From: Aquilaria yunnanensis
Taxonomy: Eukaryota; Streptophyta; Magnoliopsida; Malvales; Thymelaeaceae
Length of the DNA: 64,000 nucleotides
Direction of reading: 5' to 3'
Assembly (NCBI GenBank): GCA_039654915.1
Contig: CM077597.1
Location: forward strand, 62,772,001-62,836,000
The notes beneath the pieces were generated by a model. It did no database searches. It was not told where the DNA came from and saw only the letters and a program-made list of their open reading frames with translations. Both the position numbers and the translations under genes were made by a program. Below, in pieces: positions 23,039 to 34,300 of the stretch (positions are counted from its first letter, which is position 1; the number at the start of each line of letters is the position of its first letter).

Positions 23039-25479
23039 TGTCTTCACCAACTCCTCTTATGACTGTTTCCCCCATTCCAGAAACCTGGAACCTCTTTTCA
23101 GTCATACTTGCTGTACGACTTCAGAAAAATTGGAAAAATGGACCAAAAAGTTCTTTCTTCCTTCTTATGCCACCACCAGACTTCCTGGCCCTCAGGAGGT
23201 CAGTTTTATGAACCACGTCAATGAGGTTACCGTTTTTCGCGCCCAACTGAAGGTTGGCCTTCGGTACCCTCCTTCGACGGTGATTTGCGACTTTTGCCAA
23301 TTTCATGGCATTGTCGTAAATCAACTTCCGCCGAACTCATACTGCTACTTTAACGCCTTCCTTTGCATGTGCGGCGTCTTCAAAATAGAACCCCATTTTA
23401 TTCTTTTTATGCAGTACTATAAGCTCTACACGGTCCCGAAGGGTGGCTTTTACTTTATGCTACCTCGGGGATCAGGGAGCAAAAAGTATATGTTCACGTT
23501 CGCCACTAAGGACAGCTGGCGAGGGTGGCAACAAAAATTTTTCTTTCTGAAGATGGAGGAGGCTGGGTCGTACGTTCCGACCAAGTGGGCTTGGGAAAAT
23601 TGGAGTGGATGTCATAGATCCGAGGATGCTGCTGACTCCTGAGTTGGCACCTAGATTCACGGACTTCGACAGACGGATCCAAGTAGTCTCCGACTGGGAT
23701 TCCGAGGTCCCTTCAAGCTCCCTCTACCCCTTCCCCATCATGTGGAAGCTGATGACCGAGGAGGTCTTTCGGGAGCTAGGGGTAGTGAAGGAGCACGAGA
23801 CGGACCTCGAGATGTCGGCTCCTGCTATCGCGGGGAAAGACTCTTGGCTGGTAAAACTCCTTCGGGAGGAGGTTAATTACGAGACCTTTCATGAGGGTAA
23901 GTTATCTCAAAAGTCTTTTTGTTATAGATACGTCTTAGACTCACACTGATGTTTTTCTTCTGTTTCAGAGATGGGCGACGACTCCGCTGCTTACTACAAG
24001 GCGCTTTTCCTCGGTCAAGCCGAGAAGGGGGAGCAAACAAAGAAGGGCGTCTCCCGAAGGCGGAAAGCGTCTGGGGCCGGGCCATCTTTGACCAAACGGG
24101 CAAAGAAAGACGCGCCTCTTCCTCAACTGGAAATTCCCGAGGAGGTGCGCGAAGAGCCTGACGCCGGTGTTGCCCAGCCTCCTGAGGTTGCTGCCAACGT
24201 CTTTTCTCGGAGTCCCACTTCCTTGGCGGCTCTCCTGGACGCCTTGGTGGAAGTCCCTTCTGCCGAGGAGCGACGGAAGGAAAAAGGCAAGGAAATTTCT
24301 GCAGAGGGGGTCCGGGACGCCGATGATGATGTGACCGAGGTGCCGCCAGGTTTGTTTTTAGATAAGTTGTGGTGCCTTTATCTTTTGAACTTTGAGGATT
24401 TATTTGTCTTGACAAGCTTCTTGTTTTGCTGTGCAAAGGAGTTACCATCTTCGGGTTGGATGGTTGAGCACGCTCGGAAACGGGCCCTTCGGGATTCCCA
24501 TATCCCGAATGGCAAGATCTCGAGGGAGCCTTTCTGGTCGTTTACGGAGGACATGAACTTGTACTCCGGCGACGGCCAGCAAATGGTGAACCAAATTTCA
24601 AAGGGGATTTTTACCGAGGCCTCCTTAAAGGCCATTTCCGAGGCGTGCCCGGACGATGAGTCCCTTGCTGCAAAAGTTTCCGAGTACGCTGCCCAGGTAT
24701 ACTTCTCGCCTTTGTTTTCTCCTTTTTCATTTCTTCCAAATACTTGGCTTATTATTTTTTGCCTTACTGACTTTATCCTTACTTCTTTGCAGCTGCTAGG
24801 GTTCACTGGCTTCCTTAGGGTTCGGGCAACGAGGCAAGCGGCATTCCGAGTCTCGGCCTTAGACTGCATAGAAAAGTCTAAGGCCATATGTTCCGACCTG
24901 GTTGCCAAGAACACGGAGATGGCTCAAGCTGTGAAGATGGAGGTTGCTGCCGTTTAGGAGGAGTTCTTAAAGGAAAAAGAGGAACTTTTGAAGGACTCAT
25001 CCCAGAAGATTTCTGATCTTGGCTCCAAGGTTGTGGAGCTGACTTCGGCAAACGAAGCTTTTCAAAAGGAGAAATCAGAATCTGAGGCTCTCCTGGCGAA
25101 GGCGCTTGCTGAGAAGGCCTAGCTCCAGGCCGAGGTCGAGTCTTTGAAGAAGGAGCCGAAGAAGAAGAAAATGAAGGCACTAAAGAAGGAGGTTGCTGAT
25201 CTGGAGAGGGAACGTGATGAGCTAACGGTCGAGAAGGAGAAAGTCGACAAAATGACAAAGGTCAGTTTCCAAGACGGCTTCTGCCTTGCTCGGCATCAAG
25301 TTCTGCAGAGGTTCCCAGATCTGGACCTCTCCTTTTTGGAGGCTCTAAACATCCCCGAGGGGCCTCAGTGGTCTTGGTCCAAAATCGAGCACCTTAAACT
25401 GCCTTTCCCTCTTCCTGCGCCGAAGGCGGTGGATAAGGATGCAGAAGCTGGTGGCTCCCGAGATGCCGAGATTCCTTAG
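23039..25479 (+). pseudogene. Element B antisense accessory gene (PF04195-like, frameshifted)
   Basis: Opposite strand to the polyprotein of B. Exon 1 is 23039-23896, exon 2 23969-24349, exon 3 about 24439-24696, exon 4 24793-25479, all with GT...AG-type junctions except the intron 2 acceptor. The core domain (FLPSYATTRLPG to KDSWRGWQQKFFFLK) is clear. A 1-bp loss near 23090 throws the first about 15 codons out of frame, another lesion near 23600 shifts the frame before DVIDPRMLLTPEL, the exon 3 acceptor lost two bases (AAAG/GAG instead of GCAG/GGGAG), and stops interrupt exon 4 near 24955 and 25121. Exon 2 starts MGDDSAAYYKALFL and has KRAKK-type basic clusters. Exon 4 is a coiled coil ending IEHLKLP. 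Homologous to copies C and D but dead. Confidence 0.85.
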
Positions 25480-25881
25480 TTTGTATTAGGGTCCTTTGCC
25501 TTCTTTTTCTTCTATTTTGTACTTCTTCTTTTGGCAAACTTCCTTCTTTGTAAGCATATCTATCTTAATAAAGACCCTTTCTTTCATGAATTTTTGGCTA
25601 AGTCTGTTGCGCAAACTATTTTATTTCTCACTGTCCCAAACACGTTCGCTCAAGAGACTTCGGAAGATCATAGCTAGACTTATTTAGCCTTGGAATCACC
25701 CTCGGGAAATCCTCTTAAGTGAATCTCCAATCTTCAGAGAAGGTTGATAACCTTTGTAAATAAGCTTTCTTTCGGCGATAACTGTTCTGGTGAAAAGAAG
25801 CTTTTGTACTTAGAAAAATTTTCCTAAGAAACTTTTGTACTTAGAAATTTTTCTAACTTGTACAATTTTCCCACCAAAATC
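25480..25881 (-). other. Element B 3' zone between pol and the antisense gene
   Basis: Contains one unit (about 25631-25670) of the repeat that is amplified in C (36966-37465), with the core 'cacgttcgctcaagagacttcgg' shape, plus T-rich spacer. Non-coding. Confidence 0.6.
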
Positions 25882-28800
25882 CTAAGCATAGAATTTTTTC
25901 AAGGCATCCGAATGCCATGTATTTTTTAATTCTACGCCTTTGGTATCGCCAAGTTTGTAAACTCCTTTTCGCACTTCGGCAAGTACCAGATAAGGACCTT
26001 CCCATTTTGCGCGAAGTACTCCGTGGGATGGCCTTTGGGGCCCAAATTCAGCCTTTCGGAGAATGAGGTCTCCTTTCTTTATTCCCTTTGGCCTGGCGCG
26101 CAAGTTTATAGCCGCAGCCACTCTTTGCTGAAAGGCTTTTCTTCTCAGCTTGGCTATTTCTCTGTGTTCACGGACAAGGTCCAGCTTGGCTCTTCGGCCG
26201 AGGTCATTTCCCCTTTCATCAAACACTTGTACTCGCACCGATGGTTGTACTACCTCAATTGGGATGATGGCCTCTGTACCGAAAACAAGTGAAAAAGGTG
26301 TTTCCCCTGTGGCTCTTCGGGGTGTTGTTTGGTAGCTCCATAATACACTTGGGAGCTCTCCTGGCCATTTCCCTTTTGCTTCCCCCAACCTCTTTTTCAG
26401 ACCATCTTTTATGGTCCTATTAGATACTTCTATTTGCCCATTGCTTTGGGGGTGGGCTGTTGGGCTGAAGTGCATCTTTATTCTGAGGTTATTGATAAAT
26501 TCTTGGAACCCCTTGTCTATAAACTGGGATCCATTGTCGGCTATTAGTACCCTCGGTATGCCAAATCTGCATACAATGTTCTTCCATACGAACTTCTGGA
26601 CATTTTTTGCTGAGATAGTCGCCAAGGGTTCTGCCTCGACCCACTTAGAAAAATAATCCACTGCGACTACGCAGAACTTCACGCCTCCGGGCGCTGTCCG
26701 GAATGGCCCGATGAGGTCTATGCCCCAAACTGCGAAGGGCCAGGGATAGTCAGCCGAAGTTAGCAATTCCGAGGGTGTCCTTTGGATACTTGCGTATCTT
26801 TGGCAGTTACCACATTTCTGGACGAACTACCTAGCATCCTTTCTTAGGGTAGGCCAAAAGTATCCTTGGCGAAGTTTCACTGCTGCCAGGGCGTCGGTTC
26901 CTATGTACGAACCACAAGCGCCTTCGTGAACTTCTTCGATGATCATTTCAGTATCTTCTTTGCGAACACACCTCTACAGTGGAGTTGCATATCCCTGCCG
27001 ATGTAACTCTTCTCCAATTAGGAAGAAACGAACGGAGTGTCTTCGCACTTTTGCCGCTTCGTTGGGGTCTTCGGGGAGCGCATTGCTTGTGAAATATCTT
27101 TTTATCGGATCTTTCCAGCCTTTTCCCGAAGTTACTATCCCCAGCACTGCAATGCTCGGGCTGTTTAGTACCTCGGTGCATGTTTTTGACTTTGCCAAGC
27201 AATCTGCCTCGGCGTTATCTCGACAAGGCACATTTTTTATTCATACGGTGTCGAACTCCCGGATAAGCTTTGTTACCAGTTCATGGTATTTTGCCAAGGT
27301 CGGGTCCTTCGCCCCACAATCTCCTGCTGTTTGTCGAACTACCAGCTGGGAGTCGCTGTGGGCTTTCAAATTTCTTACACCAATTTTTCGGGCTAAGCGC
27401 AACCCTGCTATAAGAGCTTCGTACTCAGCCATATTGTTGGTGATGTTAAAGCTGAACTTGATGGCCTTCATCACTTCTAGACCTTCCGAACCTCTGATAA
27501 TTACCCCCGCTCCTTGGTGTCCGGACCCCGAGGCTCCGTTGACATACAAAGTCCATTCCAGCTCACCTTCGTAGGGGTCCGGATGGCTGTCCTCGGTGAT
27601 GGGTACTTCGGCAATGAAATCTACCAGGGCTTGAGCTTTTATTGCTTTCGTAGGTTGATAAGTAATGTCGTGTTTGCCAAGCTCTATGCACCATTTGGAA
27701 AGCCTTCCTGAATGATCAACTTTCCTCATGACGTCCCGTAGAGGTAGACTACTTCGGACGATGATAGGATGAGCCTGAAAATATGGCCGTAGCCTTCTTC
27801 CTGCCATTACTAGGGCATATATAGCTTTTTGTAGCAATGGATACCTGACTTCGGTGCCGTGCAGGGACTTGCTTACATAATAAACCGGCCACTGCTTCGT
27901 CCCTTCCTCTTTCACTAGGACCGAGATTACAGCTTTTTCTGTGACAGCGAGGTATACCACAAGGGGCTCTCCCTCGCGAGGTTGTCGCAGAGTGGGCAGA
28001 CGTGCTAAGTAGATTTTGAATTCTTCCCAAGCCTTTTGGCAGTCCTCATTCCAAGGATGATCATCACTTCCAAGGTTGCCCTCCTTTTTTGCTGCTTTAG
28101 TGAGGTCTTAGAAGAATGCTCGACACCGGTCTCCATATCTGAAGATGAACCTGCTAAGAGAGGTTATCCTTCCGGTGAGTTTCTACACATCTTTTTTTGT
28201 GACGGGAGTTCAGAATTCGAGCAGAGCTTTAATTTTTTCTGGGTTAGCATCAATGCCTCTTTCTGATACCATGTACCCAAGAAACTTTCCTGAGGTTACG
28301 CCGAAGATGCACTTTTCGGGATTAAGGTGGATTTCGAAGGTTCTGAGCTGGTGGAAAGTTTCCTTTAGATCTGCGAAGTGGTCGTTGGGCAGCTTGCTCT
28401 TGACTATCATGTCATCGACATAGACTTCCATGTTCCTCCCTATTTGGTCATACAAGACCTTGCTCATCAACCTCTGGTAGGTAGCTCCTGCATTTTTTAG
28501 CCCGAAGGGCATCCTAGTGTAACAATACGTTCCGCCCTCGGTGATGAAGGTCGTCTTCTCCTCGTCTTCGGGGTCCATCCTTATTTGATGATACCCACTG
28601 AAGGCATCTAGGAAACTTAGGAGCCCGTATTTGGCAGTTGAGTCTACCAACTGGTCTATTGGTGGGAGAGGGTATGAATCTTTTGGGCAAGCATCGTTCA
28701 AGTTTCTAAAGTCGATGCACATTCGGAGCTTACTGCTCCCTTCTTTTGTGGAAATAATCACATTGCTTAACCATTCGGGGTACTTGACCTCCCTGATTAC

Positions 28801-30477
28801 ATCTGCGTCCAATAAGTGCTAGACTTCGGCTTTGACAAAGTTATTTTTATGGACTGAGATGGCCCATTTCTTTTGCAGGACAGGTTTTGCTTCCGGACTT
28901 ACTTTAAGGCTATGCTGCATTATGCGAGGGTTTACCACTGGCATATCTTTCGGTGAGTAGGCAAACAGGTCTTTATTCATCAGTAGAAAGGATACAAGTT
29001 TTTTCTTGTCACCTTTGGCCAAGTTTTTCGCTATTCGGGTACTTCGGCCTGGGACAAGTTCTACTTCTTCCATTTCTACCTTCGCGGTCTCTTCTGCCTC
29101 GCCCTTTTTTGGTTTTCCACCTGGCAAAGCCTCTGCCTCTACAGTTTGCGCGAAGTTGTTTGCTGGAGCTTTTCATGCCTTGACGAACACTTTCCTTACT
29201 TCGCCCTGATCAATGAAGATTTCTACGTCTCCATCCTTGGTGGCAAAAGTGACAGTTAAGTACTTTACATCAGGGCGAATGTGCAGATTCCCCTGTGTTT
29301 GTCTTCCAAGGATGGCGTTATATGATGAAGGAACATCCATGACAATAAACCTTGTCATTGTGGAGGGGAATAATTCAGCTGTCCCGTCTACCGAAGTTCC
29401 TTTCATCATTAGGGGAAGATCGATCCATCCGAGGACAGGCAGTTCGGATGGTCCTACCCCGAAAGTAGGTGAAGTAACAGGCTTGAGATCACTGCTGGAT
29501 ATACCCAAGTTCGGCAGCAAATGTGAGAACAGAACGTCGGCGTTTGATCCATCGTCAAGCAACACTCTCTTGACGTCCCAGTTTCCTATTCTCACCATGA
29601 CCAGCAGCGGATCGTCATGAGGAAAGATGACGGTGGAACCATCCTTGCGGGCCAGTTTTTTCGTCGGACTCTGATATTCCATTACTGGTATTTCTCGGGC
29701 CTTCCTATTCCTTTCCAAGGATGGAAGTCCTGTCGTGATTGTTTGTATCACTCCCGCCGGGGGAAGGAGACGCCTTTTTGGCCTTCGTTTCCTCCATCTG
29801 TCGGAGTCGTAGTCCTCGTTATCTGCCTTTCCTTCTTCCTCTTTTCTCCCTTTCGGGGAAGGCATTCGCAGATATTGCCAAAGTTGGCCTTGTTTTATTA
29901 GCGACTCTATGTACTTTTTTAATTGGAAGCAGTCTTCGGTGTCGTGGCCGTGGTCGCGGTGAAACTGGTAGAACTTCTTCATGTTCTTTTTGTTATCAGC
30001 GGTCATGGCCCTTGGCCGCTGAATCTGGTTCCCCTGTCTTTCCATCATCATGAGGATGTTGGTCCTCGTGGTGTTCAGCGGTGTGAAGGTCAGGGGCTTC
30101 CATCCCTTAAACCTCCGAGGTCGCCCTGCCTGGTCAGCTGGATATCGCGTCTGCTGGCTGGACCCTTCGGCGCGAGTGTGATCAGACATGAGTCCGCCCA
30201 TCCTCAGCTCTTCGGCTGTCATATGTTGCTCGGCCCTTCAGTAGAATTTGCCAAGCGTGTCCGGAGGGTCCTTGGAAAATTCATAGAACAGTGGTGAGTC
30301 CCTCTGAAGGCCCCGTATCATGGCGAGAATGCGTATTTCGGGGCAAAAGTCTGGGACACCTAAGGCTTCCTTGTTAAACCTTTCGACATAGTCGTGGATG
30401 GTTTCTCCATTTTTCTGCGTTATGTCGAACATCTGGACAGGCATCTTCGCCGTTGGCCGACTTCCAATGAATTGTTG
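25882..30477 (-). pseudogene. Element B gag (C-terminal part)-PR-RT-RH-aRH-INT, disabled
   Basis: Minus strand, downstream of the break made by element C. From right to left: gag core (GSRPTAKMPVQMF), gag knuckle CX2HX4HX4C near 29950, protease LLDDGSNADVLF near 29565 with YNAILGRQTQ, RT with YVDDM near 28425, conventional RNase H remnant (WPVYYVSKSLHG), second RNase H (NNMAEYEALIAGL, AHSDSQLVV at about 27430-27350), and integrase with GIDLIGP, ADNGSQF and QSNGQIEVSN (DD35E intact) ending LKKFYA at 25885. Lesions include TGA at 30238 (in gag), TGA at 29173 (PR/RT junction), TAG at 28819 (start of RT, the same codon as in D), TGA at 28210 and others through the RNase H/HHCC region. It cannot make a polyprotein. 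Confidence 0.9.
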
Positions 30478-31345
30478 TGATAGCCAAAGGGCTATCGCCT
30501 CAATCTGGCCGAACACCCTGCCACAACAATGGCAAGAAGAACTGGCGCTTCCCGGGAACAGGTGGAATCATGCACCTCGGGAGATAGCCAGAGAGCTCCG
30601 AGCCTCGGCACACCAGTAAAACTTGAGGACTCTATTCGCCCCCCAAGGTTATGAACAGCGCGCCTTCGAAAAAGTGGCACCAGACATTGTTGCCCGAACA
30701 TGATATCCCCGAAGGCGGAACCCCCTGGAACTGGGAACCCCCGAACTGAGGGTATGCTTCCCGAAGAGGCTCTGTCCGAACTAGAGGACGACCTCGCCCA
30801 GGGACCTCGGGAGTACGGCAGGAGCATTTATGGAAGCATTTAAGGAAGCCTCTGACACATCCCACCACAGACGTAAAAAGCCGCCCTGACGCACAGACGC
30901 CATCAGAATCACATCATGGCCCATCTCAGCACAAGGCTCGAGGCCATCTAGTTACCAACTATCTGTCCCCTACGCCCAGAAGTTCAGGAGCATCCGACCG
31001 CACACGTGTCATGATCTGAACGGGCTAGGTATTCCTATATATACAGGAAATAAATACTTGACAGGAGGTTGGTAGGCCGGAGATACAGCTCCCACACTCT
31101 GAGAAAATACCAGGCGAGACTTTTCTGCCTTTCTCTTTGAGCTAGTGACTTTCTCCTTTTTCCGGCCACCACTGACTTGGGCGTCGGAGGCTCCCCCCCC
31201 GGAAAAACACTCCGGGGACCTCCTAACCCTGTTTACCAGATATTCAGGTACTCTCCTTGGGGCGATCCACCTTCCAGGCGTTCTTCCTCCTAGAAGTCTC
31301 CTCAACAGTCATCATGACTCACAACGATGAGGCCCCAGGCCATCA
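30478..31345 (+). repeat. Element C 5' LTR
   Basis: 868 bp, TGATAGCC...GGCCATCA. Begins with a 7-bp perfect hairpin (GATAGCC/GGCTATC). TATATATA at 31036-31043 is the likely TATA box. U5 includes the gag ATG at 31314. Confidence 0.95.
31036..31043 (+). promoter_or_regulatory. TATA box of element C 5' LTR
   Basis: TATATATA about 300 bp before the LTR end. The LTRs of B and E carry TATAAATA on the minus strand at the homologous place (42288-42295, 62115-62122). By position, the transcript should start about 30 bp downstream, making U5 and its ATG part of the RNA. Confidence 0.6.
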
Positions 31346-34300
31346 TTTGGCGCCGTCTGTGGGAACCCGCTCGCAAATCCCCATCGTTGAGACTCGGCGT
31401 TCTAAGGACAAGGGACTCCCAAGGTCCTTGTCCGCGCCTGAGATACAACCGGCCGCTGAGCAGACACTCCCAGAGACTTCTACGCCCGAGGAAGACCGCC
31501 CTCTGGTAATCACCATGAGCTTCTTGAGGGACTTTCAGTGCTCGGTCGTTGCTGAAATGACTCAGCAGATCGACCGAAGATGGCCACAGCAGTCACAGGC
31601 CCAGCAACCCTCCTCATCAGCACGCCCACGGGAGAGAAGCCCCAAGTCTACACACCGCAGTTCAGGAAGTGGAGAGCCTCGCGGAGAATCATCCACAGAA
31701 GATATAGCCCTCGGGAAACGGCCTGTGGGACAAACCGGGTCCAAGCGACCGAGAGTCTCACAGCGAAGCAGTTCGTCGCCCGAGGCGAGGTCCCTGACCC
31801 CTCCGCGCCGAACTCGCTCCCCAAAAAGGCGCCATCGATCTCCCTCCCGCGAAAATGGTCCTAGCGCCACTGCGCTTAAGGAAAGGATATTGGCACGGCT
31901 GGACAGAATGGAGAAGCAAGTGGCCAAAAAACCCGTTTGGGACAGGCTGTCGGGGGCATTATGCGAAGATGGCTCCCCGTTTATTCGCGCCGTCATTGAG
32001 GCAGCTATGCCAGGCGACTTCAGAGTGCGTAGGCTGGCGATCTATGATGGCCGGACTGATCCACAGGCCCATCTGATGAAGTACAGACGGAGCATGATAA
32101 TGCACGGAGCTGATGACACTACCATGTGCAAATGCTTCGAAGTCACCCTCACGGGCCCAGCAACAGCATGGTACAATTCCTTGCCCCCAGGGACTGTCAC
32201 TGAGTTCCAGGAGTTGTCCACTGCCTTCACCCAGCAGTTCATTGGGAGCAGGCCGACGGCCAAAATGCCTGTGCAGATGTTCGACATAGAGCAGAGAAAC
32301 GGAGAGACAATCCGAGACTATGTCGAACGATTCAACAGGGAAGCACTCAGCGTCCCGGACTTCCGGCCCGAAATCCGCATCCTCGCTATGACACGGGGCC
32401 TTCGGCGTGACTCACAGCTGTTCTACGAGTTCTCAAAGGACCCCCCGGAGACCCTCGGAGAATTTTACCGAAGGGCAGAGCAGCACATGACAGCCGAGGA
32501 ATTGAGGATGGCGGGGCCGAAGTCTGATCATCACCGCGCCGAAGGGTCCAGTCAGCAAGCTCGGCATCTTTCTGAACACACAGGCCGACCACGACGAATG
32601 CGAGGAAGGAAACCTCAAAGTTTCACACCTTTGAGCACGACACGGACCAACATTCTCATGGCGCTGGAAAGGCAAGGGACGCAGATTCGGCGGCCAAAGG
32701 CCATGGCCGCCGATAATAAGAAGAATGCCAAGAAGTTATGCCAGTTTCATCGCGACCACGGTCATGACACCGAAGACTGCTTCCAGCTGAAGAAGTACAT
32801 AGAGTCGCTGATCAAACAGGGCCAACTTCGAAAATACCTACGGATGCCCTCCCCAAAAGGCAGAAAAGAGGAGGAAGAGAGGGCCAAAAACGAGGACTAT
32901 GACTCCGACAGGCGGAGAAACAGAAGTCCAAAAAGGTGCCTTCCACCTCCAGTAGGGGTCATCCAAACCATCACCACAGGGCTCCCATCCTCGGAAAGAA
33001 AGCGGAAGGCCAGAGAAATTGCAGTTATGGAGTATCAAAGTCCATCAAAGAAACTGGCACGCAAAAATGGCTCCACCGTCGTCTTCCCCCACGACGACCC
33101 GCTGCTGATAATGGCGAGAATAGGGAACTGGGACGTCAAGAGAGTGTTGCTTGATGATGGCTCAAATGCTGACGTCCTATTCTCGCACTTACTGCCGAGC
33201 TTGGGCATCTCCAGCAGCGAGCTTAAACCTGTCACCACGCCCACCTTCGGCGTTGGACCATCCGAACTACCCGTCCTCGGATGGATCAACCTCCCCTTGA
33301 TGATGAAAGGCACTTCGGTAGACGGAGCAGCTGAGTTGTACGCATCCACAATGGCAAGATTCATCGTCATGGACGTCCCGTCTTCGTACAACGCCATCCT
33401 TGGAAGGCAGACTCAGGGGAACCTGCACATTCGCCCCGATGTGAAGTACTTGACTGTCACATTCGCCACCAAGGATGGAGATGCAGAGGTCTTCATCGAC
33501 CAAGCCGAGGTAAGAAAGGTGTTTGTAAAAGCATGAAAGGCTTCGGCAAACAACTCTACACAAACGGTGGAGGCAAAGGCGCAAGAGAAAGGCAAAGAAG
33601 GAGATCCCGCAGAAGCAGAAACGGAAGCAGTAGATCTTGTCCCAGGACAATCTACCCGAATAGGGAAGAGCTTGGCCAAAGGTGACAAGGAAAATCTTGT
33701 ATCCTTTCTGCTGAAAAATAAAGATCTGTTTGCCTACTCGCCGAAAGACATGCCAGGAGTGAACCCTGGCATAATACAGCATAGCCTCAAAGTAAGCCCG
33801 GAAGCAAAACCTATCAGGCAAAAGAAACGAAGCATCTCAGCCCACAAAAGCAACTTCGTGAAAACCGAAGTCCAGCGCCTATTGGATGCTGAAGTTATCA
33901 GGGAGGTAAAATACCCCGAATGGTTAAGCAACGTGGTCATCGCCACAAAAGAAGGTAGCAACAAACTCCGGATGTGCATTGATTTCAGAAACTTGAACGA
34001 TGCTTGCCCGAAAGACTCATTTCCCCTCCCGCCAATAGATCAACTGGTAGATTCAACGGCCGAATACGGGCTCCTGAGCTTCCTAGATGCCTTCAGCGGC
34101 TACCATCAGATAAGGATGGACCCCGAAGATGAAGAGAAAACTGCCTTCATCACCGAGGGAGGAACGTACTGCTATGTCAGAATGCCCTTCGGGCTCAAAA
34201 ATGTAGGAGCCACCTACCAGAGACTGATGAACAAGGTCTTCAAGGACCAAATGAGGAGAAACATGGAGGTATATGTTGATGATATGATAGTCAAAAGCAA

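Noticed and set aside
23873..24448. 191-codon minus-strand frame rich in R/P/S
   Set aside because: Shadow of accessory exon 2, whose acidic/basic composition yields long antisense frames.
26939..27574. 211-codon plus-strand frame
   Set aside because: Antisense shadow of the RNase H region of element B; no conserved domain.
31257..31313. Upstream ATG at 31257 as the gag start of C
   Set aside because: The extra 19 residues are not conserved in B, D or E, whereas the MTHNDEAPGHH start at 31314 is.
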